DNA of 64,000 nt, taken from positions 1,650,861 to 1,714,860 of the forward strand of contig CANLZI010000001.1 of NCBI GenBank assembly GCA_947495555.1, written 5' to 3'. The translations under genes were made by a program, and so were the position numbers. The DNA is from an uncultured Erythrobacter sp. Its GTDB lineage: Bacteria > Pseudomonadota > Alphaproteobacteria > Sphingomonadales > Sphingomonadaceae. Every line of letters starts with the position of its first letter. Position 1 is the first letter of the stretch. Positions 22,025 through 32,949 of the stretch are shown here, one piece after another. The notes beneath the pieces were generated by a model. The model had not been told where the DNA came from and searched no databases. It saw only the letters and a list, made by a program, of their open reading frames with translations.

Positions 22025-22756
22025 TTACTCGCCGCCTTTGCCGCCCTTACCAGTGACAAGAGCAAATTCCTGCTGGGCTTTTGTTTCGATCATATAGGGG
22101 ACCGGATTGACCGCCACACCGTCGATCCGTACTTCGTAATGCAAATGCGGCCCGGTAGAACGGCCCGTCGACCCGACATAACCGATGATGTCGCCCTTTT
22201 TCACGCGCTCTCCCGCGGCGACTGCCAAACGCGACAGATGCGCATAACGGGTTTCCAAATCCGCGCCGTGATCGACCCGAATATACAGACCGTAGCTTGA
22301 GAACCATTGTGCTTTGCCAACAATTCCGTCGGCCGTGGCGTAAACAGGCGTTCCCGTTGGGGCCGCCAGATCAATGCCATTATGTTTGCGGCGGCTGCCC
22401 AGAACCGGGTGTGTGCGCATGCCATAATCGCTGGTCAAACGCGCGCCGCGCAGCGGCATTTGTGAAGGAATAGAGATAGTCGGGCGAACAGAAACGGCGT
22501 CGGCTGGGCCATTGTCCAGCGATTCCCAGCTGACGAACAATTGACGGAACCGGGTGTCACCTGACGTCAAATTGTCGGACTGTGCCTGACGCACGGGCTC
22601 GGTAATGTCGACCGCCGCTGCCGAGCTGTTGGCGAGTGCCGGACTGGCAGCAATGCTTACCGCGCCTAAAGCGGCCACAGCCAAGCCTTTTGCCAGCTTA
22701 AAAATGCCTGATGATACGATCAACGACCCGTCCTTATCACAGCGCCTTTGCGCCAA
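22025..22756 (-). CDS. M23 family metallopeptidase (LytM domain)
   Basis: RTHPVLGSRRKHNGIDLAAPTGTPVYATADG, HLSRLAV, GSTGRSTGPHLHYEVR. Confidence 0.95.
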   Translation of the reverse strand: MAQRRCDKDGSLIVSSGIFKLAKGLAVAALGAVSIAASPALANSSAAAVDITEPVRQAQSDNLTSGDTRFRQLFVSWESLDNGPADAVSVRPTISIPSQMPLRGARLTSDYGMRTHPVLGSRRKHNGIDLAAPTGTPVYATADGIVGKAQWFSSYGLYIRVDHGADLETRYAHLSRLAVAAGERVKKGDIIGYVGSTGRSTGPHLHYEVRIDGVAVNPVPYMIETKAQQEFALVTGKGGKGGE

Positions 22757-22861
22757 TTTGAGGGCCGTTTGATTTGCCGATTGGCAAATTTTTTTGGCCC
22801 TTGTCCAAAACTACGGAACCAATCCGCGTTTCGTTGTTTGGTGAGATAAGGGCCGAAATCT

Positions 22862-23653
22862 TTACAAAGCAATACCGGCGTAGAAGTCCCGCGACAGACC
22901 GGCTGCATCGCGCGCCGAGTCGTTGAATGGTGGCTTCAATGCGCCTCTAAAGTGGGTTTCCACCAGATTTTGCCACGATTTTTGCGGAGATTCGCCGTTT
23001 TCCTCGGCAATTTTGACAAAATGCCTTGTCCCAATCGCGACATGGCGGATTTCGTCGTCAAGGATTCGTTTGAGAATCTTGGCGCCATTATGGTCGCCTT
23101 GCGCCTCGACCCGCGCCAAAGTTGACGGCGTGACGTCAAGCCCGCGTGCTTCCAGCACCATCGGTACAATCGCCAAACGGGCCATCACATCATGGCTGGT
23201 TTCATCGGCGGCCTGCCACAGTCCGCCATGCGCTGGCAGATCACCATAATAGCTGCCCATCGCCTCCAGTTTTCGCGCCAGCAGCGCGAAATGCATCGCC
23301 TCGTCCGCCGCAACAGCTAGAAAATCGGACACAAAGGCTCGGCCGCGCTCTTCGCCAAATCGTCCGGCCATATCCAACGCCAGATCAATCGCGACAAATT
23401 CGATATGCGCCAAGGCATGCCACAGCGCGATCCTGCCACGCGCAGAGCTGCCTTTGGAACGCTTGGGCATTTTATTGGGCGCCAGCAACTCAGGCCGATC
23501 GGGCGCAGCAGGTGCATCGGGCATGGCTGCGTCAAAGCGCCATTCCAACCGGCCCAGCCGCCATTGACGCGCCACTTCGCGCGCCGCCATCACTTTGGCG
23601 CGCGGATCCCCCGTCAACAATGCGGTGCGGATGGCTGAGGCAATACTGGTCAT
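22862..23653 (-). CDS. ferritin-like domain protein (DUF455)
   Basis: HIEFVAIDLALD, EAMHFALLARKLEAMG, ILDDEIRHVAIGTRHF diiron motifs. Confidence 0.9.
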   Translation of the reverse strand: MTSIASAIRTALLTGDPRAKVMAAREVARQWRLGRLEWRFDAAMPDAPAAPDRPELLAPNKMPKRSKGSSARGRIALWHALAHIEFVAIDLALDMAGRFGEERGRAFVSDFLAVAADEAMHFALLARKLEAMGSYYGDLPAHGGLWQAADETSHDVMARLAIVPMVLEARGLDVTPSTLARVEAQGDHNGAKILKRILDDEIRHVAIGTRHFVKIAEENGESPQKSWQNLVETHFRGALKPPFNDSARDAAGLSRDFYAGIAL

Positions 23654-23686
23654 GGACTATGCGGCTTGGACTTGCTGAAGTAGGCC

Positions 23687-24160
23687 CTAAAGCGCCTTAG
23701 CCGCAGCCAGCACTTCTTCTGCGTGGCCCTTGACCTTCACCTTGTTCCAGACTTGCGCAATCACGCCTTTTGCATCAACCAAATAGGTAGAGCGAACCAT
23801 GCCCAGATAAGTTTTGCCATACATCTTTTTCTCGGTCCAGATGCCCAAGGCATCGGACAATCCGTCCTCTTGTGCATCGGTCGCCAAAGGCGTCTTCAGA
23901 TCGTGCTTAGCGATAAAGTTCTGATGCTTCTTCGCCGAATCCTTGCTCACCCCCAACAATGCAACACCGGCCTTGTCAAACTCACCCTTTAGCGCGGTGA
24001 AGTCCTTGGCCTCGGTCGTGCAGCCGGGCGTGTTGTCCTTTGGATAGAAGAACACCACCAACTTCTGGCCGGAATAATCAGACGCTTTGACGGTACCACC
24101 ATCGGGGGTTTCCATCACAACATCGGGCATTTTCTCGCCAGCCTGGGTAAAATCGCTCAT
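23687..24160 (-). CDS. bcp: thioredoxin-dependent peroxiredoxin (Bcp)
   Basis: VVFFYPKDNTPGCTTEAKDF. Confidence 0.95.
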   Translation of the reverse strand: MSDFTQAGEKMPDVVMETPDGGTVKASDYSGQKLVVFFYPKDNTPGCTTEAKDFTALKGEFDKAGVALLGVSKDSAKKHQNFIAKHDLKTPLATDAQEDGLSDALGIWTEKKMYGKTYLGMVRSTYLVDAKGVIAQVWNKVKVKGHAEEVLAAAKAL

Positions 24161-26892
24161 GTCTCGATCTCCAATTCACTATCAAATGCCTTATGCCAGG
24201 CGGTTGCGATCCCATGTCGTGCCTTGGTCAGCGCATGCAAGAGGGCATCGAGGCTTTCTTGCTGACAGGCCCGCGCCAAGGCCCGGGCAGAGGCCGCGGG
24301 CGGAGCCTGCAAATCAGGCGCGAGCAATCGGGTTGAGACCAACAACCGGGTCATCAGCTGATGCGCGCCAATCACTTCATGATCGAGCAAACCCGCCTCG
24401 CACAATTGCGCGATAGCGCTGCTGAGATCGGGCGAGAAAGCGGTTCGTTCACGCAGCTGCAGATAGTGCACCAGAAATTCCAGATCGACCAATCCACCGC
24501 GCAACAATTTGGCATCAAGCGGCCCTTTTGAAGGCTTATGACTGGCCATATCGCTGCGCATGGTCAGCACCGCTTCGCGCAGATTGTCCAAATCGCGCGG
24601 TTGGTGCAGAACATCGTCGATCACCTGCGCCAATTCTGCCTTCACAGCATCAGAGCCGACCAGAACGCGCGCGCGGGTCAGCGCCATATGCTCCCAAGTC
24701 CACGCGCTTTCCCGCTGATATTTGGCAAAGGATTCGCAGGTAACGGCCAAGGGTCCTTGTGTGCCTTGCGGGCGCAAACGCGTGTCCACTTCGTACAAAG
24801 CGCCTTGCGCGGTGGGAACCGACAATGCGCCGCTGATACGCTGGGCCAGGCGATTGAAATAATGCGTCGCGCCCAAAGGCCGGGCGCCATCGGATTCGTC
24901 GCCCGACTGACCGGTGAACAAATAGATGATGTCCAGATCCGAGGCATGGGTCAGAGCCCCTCCGCCAAATCGGCCCAGGCCCAGCACCACCAATTCGCTT
25001 TGCTCGCCATCCGATTGCACATGACCATGGTTGCGGGAAAATTCTACGCATGTGGCATTGTGCGCCACCAGCAGGGCAGCCTCTGCGGTACGCGAAAGTG
25101 CCTCGGCAATCTCCAGCGGATCATGCAAAGCCTCGATCAATTGCACGCCCAGCGCGAAGCGTTCCTCTCCGGTCACCATTCTGATCCGGTCGAGCAGAGC
25201 CTCGTAATCGCCCTCGGCCACACCAGCCTGCATCCGCATGGCCAATTGTTCCACGCTGCCGGGCAGATCCAATGCCGTGCGATCAATCAACGTGTCGAGC
25301 AGCACCGGGCGCCGTCCCAATTCATCAGCCAGTGTGGGGGCGAGCGTCAGCACCGCAAACAGCTGATCCAGCAGCGCCGGGCGAGCCTCCAGCAGGCGGA
25401 ACAAATTTATCGCCGAGGAGGCATTGGTCAAAACACTTTCCCAGCGCAGCAAGGCACGCTCGGGCTCATCTGCTTCGGCCAGGGCTTCCATCAACATCGG
25501 CAGCATAGCGTCAAACGCAGTGAGCGCGGCGGGACTGCGTAGCGAGCGATAGCGGCCATCGCGCCAGCCTTCGATGCGCTGGGCCAACCCGGCGGGATCA
25601 GCGAAGCCCAAATCGTCCAATTGCTGCTTGATCGGGGAAGATTTCGCCTCGGGCGAGGGCGATGCCTCGTCCTCCCCTATCAGCGTGTCATATGCTTCCG
25701 CCACGTCATTGGTGATCTCGGTCAGTTCGGCCACCAGAGCCGCGCCATCCGACAAACCATCCAGCCGCGCCACACCGTCCAGCTTGTCGCCCGATGGCAA
25801 TGCATGGGTCTGCCGGTCATTCACCATCTGTAAGCGGTGCTCGATGCAGCGTAAGCGGTCATAGGCATCGCCTAGAGAGGTCGCCTCATCAGCCGCAATC
25901 CGCCCCGACGCAGCCAGTGCGTCCAAGGCTGCACGCGTGCCGCGCAAACGCAAGGAATGATCGCGCCCGCCATGGATCAATTGATGGGTTTGCGCGAAGA
26001 ATTCGATCTCGCGGATACCGCCGCGGCCATGCTTTATGTCAAAGCCCGGCCCGGGAGCTGGCGGCCCATCATAATTGGCCCGAATGCGCTTTGTCAGGCG
26101 GCGGATTTCCTCCACCGCGCCATAATCCAAGCTGCTGCGCCACACGAATGTGCCAATCGCCGCCAGAAATTCCTCTGCCGCAGCAATATCGCCTGAGGCC
26201 GCGCGCGCGCGGATGAAGGCAGCGCGCTCCCACGCCAGGGCCGAGCTTTCATAATGGCTTAGCGCGGCAGTGCAGGAAATTGCCAAGGGGCTGACTTCCG
26301 ATGCTGGGCGCAAACGCAAATCGATGCGGAAAACATAACCCTCGGGCGTGTTGTCGCTCATAGTGCTGACCACATCGCGGGCATATCTTTGCGCTGCCTC
26401 GCCCGGCTCGTCGCGCGCGCGGCGCGGCAAGGTTTCCGGATCATACAACAAGATTGGATCGATATCCGAGCTGTAGTTCAGCTCGCCCGCACCATGTTTG
26501 CCCAAGGCAAGGCCGAACATGCCTTGCGGCTCAGCGTCCGGCACTCTGCGGGTAATCGCGGCATTGATGGCCTGGGTCAGCGCGCGGTCGGCAAATTCGG
26601 ACAATTCGCCCATCACCTGACTCAGCGGAAACGCTCCTGCCAGATCGCCGATGGCCAAGGCCGTGGCCAGCGCCAGTTTCTCTCGCCGCAATGCGATGGC
26701 GACGGTTTCAGCCCCTTCGCCAGCGCGCTTGGCCCATGCCAGCGCATCGTCTCCCGCGCCCGCTTCCAACAATTGTTGCAGCTCGGGCTGGCGGCGCAAA
26801 GCCTGCGCCAGAAACGGGGCATGCGCATTTGCGCGGGCCAGTGCATTTGTCCAATCATGCTGCATCGCCGCCTTCCTGCCCGCAGTGCGCAC
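24157..26892 (-). CDS. glnE: glutamine synthetase adenylyltransferase/deadenylylase
   Basis: Two nucleotidyltransferase domains (GKHGAGELNYSSDIDPILLY; LGRFGGGALTHASDLDIIYLF). Confidence 0.96.
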   Translation of the reverse strand: MRTAGRKAAMQHDWTNALARANAHAPFLAQALRRQPELQQLLEAGAGDDALAWAKRAGEGAETVAIALRREKLALATALAIGDLAGAFPLSQVMGELSEFADRALTQAINAAITRRVPDAEPQGMFGLALGKHGAGELNYSSDIDPILLYDPETLPRRARDEPGEAAQRYARDVVSTMSDNTPEGYVFRIDLRLRPASEVSPLAISCTAALSHYESSALAWERAAFIRARAASGDIAAAEEFLAAIGTFVWRSSLDYGAVEEIRRLTKRIRANYDGPPAPGPGFDIKHGRGGIREIEFFAQTHQLIHGGRDHSLRLRGTRAALDALAASGRIAADEATSLGDAYDRLRCIEHRLQMVNDRQTHALPSGDKLDGVARLDGLSDGAALVAELTEITNDVAEAYDTLIGEDEASPSPEAKSSPIKQQLDDLGFADPAGLAQRIEGWRDGRYRSLRSPAALTAFDAMLPMLMEALAEADEPERALLRWESVLTNASSAINLFRLLEARPALLDQLFAVLTLAPTLADELGRRPVLLDTLIDRTALDLPGSVEQLAMRMQAGVAEGDYEALLDRIRMVTGEERFALGVQLIEALHDPLEIAEALSRTAEAALLVAHNATCVEFSRNHGHVQSDGEQSELVVLGLGRFGGGALTHASDLDIIYLFTGQSGDESDGARPLGATHYFNRLAQRISGALSVPTAQGALYEVDTRLRPQGTQGPLAVTCESFAKYQRESAWTWEHMALTRARVLVGSDAVKAELAQVIDDVLHQPRDLDNLREAVLTMRSDMASHKPSKGPLDAKLLRGGLVDLEFLVHYLQLRERTAFSPDLSSAIAQLCEAGLLDHEVIGAHQLMTRLLVSTRLLAPDLQAPPAASARALARACQQESLDALLHALTKARHGIATAWHKAFDSELEIET

Positions 26893-27027
26893 TCAGCACA
26901 AGCATACAGAGCAAGCACTGAGCGCACATACAGGCAAAGTGCCCGCTAACAGCGCTCGGCTTGCCCATGGCTAACAGCTCTGCAATGGAAGGGGCCATAA
27001 ATGAAGGGCAAGAGGATCGGCATTTCC

Positions 27028-28734
27028 ATGTTTAAACACAATATTCCCATCAGCACATTGGCTGTCACACTGGCTGCATCAATGTTGGCGCTATCTGGAT
27101 GCGATATGGCGAGTGATGCCGGGCAGCAGCTTGACATGCCCGAGGTGGAAGCCGGTGAATTGTCCGAAGCAACCTTGAAAGACGTGACCCGCATTTTGTC
27201 TTCGGATGAGTTCGAGGGACGGATGCCTGGCACCATTGGCGAGGAGAAAACGGTCGCCTTTTTAAAGGAGCGCTTTGCCGCTGCAGGTCTCGAGCCGGGC
27301 AACAATGGCTCATGGGTTCAGGAAGTTCCTCTGGTGGAAATCACTGGTAAGGATTTCGCGCCGCTGAGCTTCGCTGGCGAGAATGTCGATCTGTCCTATG
27401 ATTACTTCGATGATTGGGTGGGCATTACCTATCAGGAACAGGTGCAGACCCGCCTGGAAGATAGCGAGCTGGTGTTTGTCGGCTATGGTATCAATGCGCC
27501 CGAACGCGGCTGGAACGATTATGAAGGGCTGGACATGACGGGCAAAACTGCCCTCATTCTGGTCAATGATCCCGACTATGAAACAGACGGTCTGGACGGT
27601 CCATTCAACGGCAAAGCCATGACCTATTATGGTCGCTGGACGTACAAATATGAAGAAGCCGCGCGCCAAGGTGCCGCTGGCGCGATCATCATCCACGATA
27701 CGGCGCCTGCTTCATATGGTTGGAATGTTGTGTCGAGTTCGTGGTCTGGCCCGCAGGCCTATGCCCAGCGCGGTGAAAACCCGCCAGCAATGACGCAGGT
27801 GAATGGTTGGCTGCAGAAAGAAAGCGCGCGCGAAGTGCTGGCTGCCGCTGGACAGGATCTGGACGCGTTGAGCGAGGCAGCACGGGAGCAAGGTTTTGCT
27901 GCGGTGCCGCTGGGGCTGACCGCCTCGACCAGTTTCCGCAATGATGTGCGCACCTATACTTCGCAAAATGTGATCGGCGTGTTGCCGGGGACAGAGGCGC
28001 CGGATGAATATGTCATCCACACAGCGCATTGGGACCATCTGGGCCGTTGCCCCGCTGCGCCCGATGGCGATGACATTTGCAATGGCGCGATAGACAATGC
28101 GACCGGCACTGCCGCACTGGTGGCGTTGGCCGAGGCTCAAGCCAAGGCAGGCCCAACTCGCAGGTCGATGGTTTATCTGGCGGTGACCGCCGAAGAGCAA
28201 GGCCTGCTGGGCGCAGATTATTACGCTGCCAATCCTGTGTTCCCGCTGGCTCAAACGGCGGGTGGAATTAACATGGATGCCTTCAAGGTGATGCCCGAAG
28301 CGCGCGATGTGACGGTTGTTGGCGGCGGCAAATCGCAGCTCGACCTGTTCCTGGAGAAAGCCCTAGCCAAGACCGGCAAGACAGCGACCCCTGACCCAAC
28401 GCCCGAGTCCGGATTCTATTACCGTTCCGACCATTTTGCCTTGGCCAAGCGAGGCGTCCCGATGTTCTATCTGCGCGATGGCGAAGATTTGCTGGAGGGT
28501 GGTAGCGAAGCTGGCGCAGCGATTTCCGCAGCTTATTATGCGGACGCCTATCACGGTCCCAAGGATGAATTTGACGAGAATTGGGACTGGTCGGGGGTGA
28601 TGAGCAATTTGCGTTTGCTATCAACCTTGGGCCAGATGCTGGGTCAAAGCACCAGCTGGCCAAACTGGGTAGATGGTGATGAGTTCAAAGCCACCAGGGA
28701 TGAAAGCTGCGCCGCCGACGACGGCGGCTGCTAG
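27028..28734 (+). CDS. M28 family metallopeptidase, lipoprotein
   Basis: Lipobox LALSGC; HTAHWDHLGR..GAIDNATGTAAL..AVTAEEQGLLGADYY..YYRSDHFALAKRGVPM. Confidence 0.94.
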   Translation: MFKHNIPISTLAVTLAASMLALSGCDMASDAGQQLDMPEVEAGELSEATLKDVTRILSSDEFEGRMPGTIGEEKTVAFLKERFAAAGLEPGNNGSWVQEVPLVEITGKDFAPLSFAGENVDLSYDYFDDWVGITYQEQVQTRLEDSELVFVGYGINAPERGWNDYEGLDMTGKTALILVNDPDYETDGLDGPFNGKAMTYYGRWTYKYEEAARQGAAGAIIIHDTAPASYGWNVVSSSWSGPQAYAQRGENPPAMTQVNGWLQKESAREVLAAAGQDLDALSEAAREQGFAAVPLGLTASTSFRNDVRTYTSQNVIGVLPGTEAPDEYVIHTAHWDHLGRCPAAPDGDDICNGAIDNATGTAALVALAEAQAKAGPTRRSMVYLAVTAEEQGLLGADYYAANPVFPLAQTAGGINMDAFKVMPEARDVTVVGGGKSQLDLFLEKALAKTGKTATPDPTPESGFYYRSDHFALAKRGVPMFYLRDGEDLLEGGSEAGAAISAAYYADAYHGPKDEFDENWDWSGVMSNLRLLSTLGQMLGQSTSWPNWVDGDEFKATRDESCAADDGGC

Positions 28735-28753
28735 ACCGGTCGGGAAGCAGGTT

Positions 28754-29728
28754 ATGGCCTATGAAACTATGCCGCCCGAATGGGCGCCGCAGAGCTGGCT
28801 GTGGATCGGCTTCCCCCATCTCGCCCAAGAATGGCCCGGTTTTCTGGATGCTGCTCAACGCCAAATCGCGGCATTCGCCAATGCTGTGGCCGATAGCGGG
28901 CAGGAAGTGCGGTTGGTCGTTCGTGACGAGGCCAATGCAGCGCGCGCGGCCCAATTGGTCAGCGAAAAGGTTCGGTTGGAGCGCCATATCTATGGCGATA
29001 TCTGGCTGCGCGACACCGGCCCGCTGGTTCGCAGTGATGGCACTGCCTTGCGCCCCGCCTTCAATGGCTGGGGCGACAAATACCAGATGGCGGGCGACGA
29101 GACGATCGGAGATGACCTGGCCCAATCGGCAGACCTGCCGGTTGAAACGGCAGACTATGTGCTGGAAGGCGGAGCCATTGATGGGGACGGCACCGGCTTG
29201 GTTGTCACCACCCAGCAATGTCTGCTCAACCCTAATCGCAACCCGTCGATGAGCGCTGACGATATTGAAGCCGCACTGGCCGCCGATCTGGGCTTTGACC
29301 GCGTGCTGTGGCTGGGCGAAGGTTTGATCAATGATCACACCGATGGCCATGTCGACAATCTGGCGCGCTTTGTCGGAGAGAACCGACTGGCTGTTCCCGA
29401 GGCATCAGGCCATGATGATCCCAATGAAGCAATCTATGCCGATGCAAGATATCGGGCCGAAAGCTTTGGGGTCGAGGTGGTCACCATTCCTTCGCCCGGG
29501 CTGATCCTGCGCGATGGCGCGATCGAACCGGCCAGCTATGTCAATTTTGCGATCACCACACCTGCCGTGATCGTGCCCACCTTCGGCTCGGACCAGGATG
29601 AGGCAGGCGTTGCTGCCATCGCCGAATTGTTCCCCGATCGCGCGACAATTGGCCTGCCCGCTGACGCTGTTCTTGCAGGAGGCGGGGGTTTCCATTGCGC
29701 CAGCCAGCAAATGCCCCAATTTCCTTGA
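28754..29728 (+). CDS. aguA: agmatine deiminase family protein
   Basis: MPPEWAPQSWLWIGFP, IWLRDTGP, HTDGHVDNLARFV, GGGGFHCASQQMP catalytic Cys; ORF could start at 28673. Confidence 0.92.
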   Translation: MAYETMPPEWAPQSWLWIGFPHLAQEWPGFLDAAQRQIAAFANAVADSGQEVRLVVRDEANAARAAQLVSEKVRLERHIYGDIWLRDTGPLVRSDGTALRPAFNGWGDKYQMAGDETIGDDLAQSADLPVETADYVLEGGAIDGDGTGLVVTTQQCLLNPNRNPSMSADDIEAALAADLGFDRVLWLGEGLINDHTDGHVDNLARFVGENRLAVPEASGHDDPNEAIYADARYRAESFGVEVVTIPSPGLILRDGAIEPASYVNFAITTPAVIVPTFGSDQDEAGVAAIAELFPDRATIGLPADAVLAGGGGFHCASQQMPQFP

Positions 29729-29789
29729 GCCGAGCGGCCGACTCTGATCCTCGGCATAGTATGTAACGTCCTGCCCTTTTGCACCGAAT

Positions 29790-30584
29790 ATGTCAGAGAG
29801 ACATTCATCGGGAGAGCACGCCATGTTCAAAACATATGCAGCGATAGTGGCGGGCGTTCTGGCGCTTTCAATCGCATTGGTGTCCCTGACCAAGCCGGGC
29901 GTAGCATTGAGTCAAGATCCTGGTCTGCGGAGCAATGCCGAGCCTGTTTTGCTGGAATTGTTCACCAGCCAAGGGTGTTCTTCGTGCCCGCCAGCCGATC
30001 GATTGGCCGCGAAGCTGGTATCCAACCCCGATTTGGTGATCGTTTCTCGCCCGGTAACCTATTGGGATCGGTTGGGCTGGAAAGATACGCTCGCGCTTGA
30101 GGCAAACACCGACCGTCAGCGGCGCTATGCTTGGCGCGGGCTGAACGGCCGTAACGGAGTCTATACCCCGCAAATTGTCGTGGACGGCACCTTTGGTGTG
30201 GTCGGTTCGCAAGAACAGCAAGTGCGCAGTTTGATCCATCAATCCAGCCACCGGCAATCCGCTGCGATCCGAGTCAAACAATTGGGCGATGGTGGCTATC
30301 GGATCGGATTGGGCGGTGAGAGCGATGCCCCTGCTGAACTGGTCGTGTTGGCCCTAACCGCGCACGCCAGAGTGGATATTGGCCGGGGTGAAAACTCTGG
30401 CCACCGACTGGGCTATACCAATGTGTTGCGCTCTGAAAATCGGGTGGGGCGCTGGAATGGTGGCCAGCAATCATATGTCGTCAATGCAAACCAATTTACC
30501 ATGGCCGGAGCCGACCGTTATGCCATCATTGTGCGCGAAGAGGGTGCCGGCAGGGTTCTGGCGGCACAATATTTGGACCTTTAG
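29790..30584 (+). CDS. DUF1223 domain-containing exported thioredoxin-fold protein
   Basis: VLLELFTSQGCSSCPPADRLAAKL; N-terminal hydrophobic segment. Confidence 0.88.
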   Translation: MSERHSSGEHAMFKTYAAIVAGVLALSIALVSLTKPGVALSQDPGLRSNAEPVLLELFTSQGCSSCPPADRLAAKLVSNPDLVIVSRPVTYWDRLGWKDTLALEANTDRQRRYAWRGLNGRNGVYTPQIVVDGTFGVVGSQEQQVRSLIHQSSHRQSAAIRVKQLGDGGYRIGLGGESDAPAELVVLALTAHARVDIGRGENSGHRLGYTNVLRSENRVGRWNGGQQSYVVNANQFTMAGADRYAIIVREEGAGRVLAAQYLDL

Positions 30585-30675
30585 CGAAATGGATTTGCCC
30601 GTATGAGCGCGCGGCGCATGGCTGCACCGTCCACGCCTTAACCCCGCGTTAGGATATGGCCGCGATAATAGCGGC

Positions 30676-30813
30676 ATGTCCAAAGTCATTACCCTTTCAC
30701 GCGCGCGCGCTGCGGCACCATGGGCGGCTCACCAAATGGAAGCAGTTCGCTCCATTCTGGTGTGTTCATGCGCCTTGGCACTTATCGCCGCAGGCCGCGC
30801 GTTTCCTTTCTGA
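30676..30813 (+). CDS. candidate small protein, 45 aa
   Basis: Manually translated from the intergenic region: MSKVITLSRARAAAPWAAHQMEAVRSILVCSCALALIAAGRAFPF; below track length cutoff. Confidence 0.35.
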   Translation: MSKVITLSRARAAAPWAAHQMEAVRSILVCSCALALIAAGRAFPF

Positions 30814-30865
30814 CTTTCGCCAGACTATCCAACCGACATCCCGAATAAATGCGGCTGCGCGAGGC

Positions 30866-32866
30866 TTAACCGCGCAGATCCGGCGGTGTTGCTGCTTCGG
30901 TTAAAAACGCAATCGCATCATCCAGCGACAATACGCGCTGTTCTTTCTCGCCCAACGTACGCATCGCGACGGAGCGCTCTTCTTCCTCGCGCTTGCCCAC
31001 AACCAACAGATGCGGGACCTTCGCAAGGCTGTGTTCGCGCACCTTATAGTTGATCTTCTCGTTGCGCAGATCGGTTTCCACCCGGATGCCCGCGGCTTTC
31101 AGCTTGGCCTCAACCTCTTGGGCATAGCCGTCGACATCAGTGACAATCGGCGCGACAACCGTTTGGACCGGAGCCAGCCACACCGGCAAACGACCCGCAA
31201 AATGCTCGATCAGAATGCCGATAAACCGTTCATAGGAACCAAAGATGGCGCGGTGAAGCATGACCGGACGATGGCGCGCACCGTCTTCGCCGATGTAGGT
31301 GGCGTCGAGCCGTTCGGGCAGCACGCGGTCTGACTGGATTGTGCCGACCTGCCATGTGCGGCCGATCGCATCGGTCAAATGCCATTCCAGCTTGGGTGCG
31401 TAAAACGCCCCTTCGCCGGGCAATTCGCCCCAACCATATTCCTCGGTCGCCATACCGGCATCAACCACCGCCTGGCGCAGTTCGGATTCGGCTTTGTCCC
31501 AATCTTCGTCAGAACCGTATCTTTGCTCGGGCCGCAGCGCGAGCTTGATCTTATAGGTGAAGCCAAAGTCCTTATAGACCCGGTCCGCCAGCTGGCAGAA
31601 CTTTTGCACCTCGTCGATGATCTGGTCTTCGGTGCAGAAGATATGCGCATCATCCTGCGTAAACTGGCGCACGCGCATCAACCCATGCAACGCACCATGA
31701 GGCTCGTTGCGATGGCAGCAGCCATTTTCGTACATGCGCAAGGGCAGGTCGCGATAGGATGTGATGCCCTGTTTGAAGACCAGCACATGGGCCGGACAAT
31801 TCATCGGCTTGATCGCCATCCAATCGGCATCGCCAGAGATAACTTCGCCTTCGTCCTCTGTGTTGGGAACCTCGTCCGGCACGACAAACATATTCTCGCG
31901 ATATTTGCCCCAATGGCCCGATTTCTCCCACTGGCGAGCATCGATCACCTGCGGAGTTTTGACTTCCTGATAGCCGCCTTCATCAATCGCGCGGCGCATA
32001 TAGGCTTCCAGCTCGCGCCAAATCATATAGCCCTTGGGATGCCAGAAAACGCTGCCATGCGCTTCTTCCTGAAGGTGGAATAATTCCATCTCGCGGCCCA
32101 GTTTGCGGTGATCACGTTTGCCCGCTTCTTCCAAATTATGCAGGTGCTGCTTGAGCTGTTTCTTGTTCAGCCAGCCTGTGCCGTAAATCCGCGTCAGCTG
32201 GGCATTGCGCTGATCGCCGCGCCAATAGGCGCCCGCCACCCGCAACAGCTTGAACGCTTGCGGATCGAGTTTGCCGGTGCTGGCCAGATGGGGCCCGCGA
32301 CACATATCGAGCCAGTCATCGCCCGACCAATACACCGTCAGCTCTTCATTTTCGGGCAGTTCCTTGGCCCATTCCGCCTTGAACGCCTCGCCATCAGCAG
32401 ACCATTTCTCGATCAGCGCCTCGCGTGACCACACTTCGCGCCGCAGCGGTTTGTCGGCCTGAATGATCTGGCGCATTTTCTCCTCGATGGCGGGCAGATC
32501 ATCGATGCTGAACGGATCGCGATCAGCCGGGGCCATCACATCATAGTAAAATCCGTCATCGGTTGCAGGACCAAATGTGATCTGTGTACCCGGCCACAAC
32601 GCCTGCACCGCCTCGGCAAGAATATGGGCATAGTCGTGCCGGACCAGCTCCAGCGCGTCCTCTTCGTCGCGTGCGGTAATCAACTCAAGCTGAGCATCGC
32701 CCTCAAATGGGCGGCCAATATCGCGAACTTCCCCGTCCACACGCGCCGCCAGCGCCGCCTTGGCAAGGCCCGGACCGATCGCCGCAGCAATGTCCGCTGG
32801 CGTGGAGCCTTCTTCGACTTCGCGCACGGAGCCATCGGGCAGGCTGATTTTCAGAAGTTGTGTCAT
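30866..32866 (-). CDS. thrS: threonyl-tRNA synthetase
   Basis: TGS domain, [24 protein letters not shown], class II motifs, anticodon-binding domain; start set to [12 protein letters not shown]. Confidence 0.98.
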   Translation of the reverse strand: MTQLLKISLPDGSVREVEEGSTPADIAAAIGPGLAKAALAARVDGEVRDIGRPFEGDAQLELITARDEEDALELVRHDYAHILAEAVQALWPGTQITFGPATDDGFYYDVMAPADRDPFSIDDLPAIEEKMRQIIQADKPLRREVWSREALIEKWSADGEAFKAEWAKELPENEELTVYWSGDDWLDMCRGPHLASTGKLDPQAFKLLRVAGAYWRGDQRNAQLTRIYGTGWLNKKQLKQHLHNLEEAGKRDHRKLGREMELFHLQEEAHGSVFWHPKGYMIWRELEAYMRRAIDEGGYQEVKTPQVIDARQWEKSGHWGKYRENMFVVPDEVPNTEDEGEVISGDADWMAIKPMNCPAHVLVFKQGITSYRDLPLRMYENGCCHRNEPHGALHGLMRVRQFTQDDAHIFCTEDQIIDEVQKFCQLADRVYKDFGFTYKIKLALRPEQRYGSDEDWDKAESELRQAVVDAGMATEEYGWGELPGEGAFYAPKLEWHLTDAIGRTWQVGTIQSDRVLPERLDATYIGEDGARHRPVMLHRAIFGSYERFIGILIEHFAGRLPVWLAPVQTVVAPIVTDVDGYAQEVEAKLKAAGIRVETDLRNEKINYKVREHSLAKVPHLLVVGKREEEERSVAMRTLGEKEQRVLSLDDAIAFLTEAATPPDLRG

Positions 32867-32949
32867 TGCAATCTCATACCGTCTGTTTGACCGACGCCCT
32901 GCCACAAGCAGGCACGCGCCGGAAGGGCGGTGTCATCTATTCTGCACTT

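Noticed and set aside
24538-25542. 334-aa + strand ORF antisense to glnE
   Set aside because: Shadow ORF, low-complexity His/Gln/Arg composition with no family signature.
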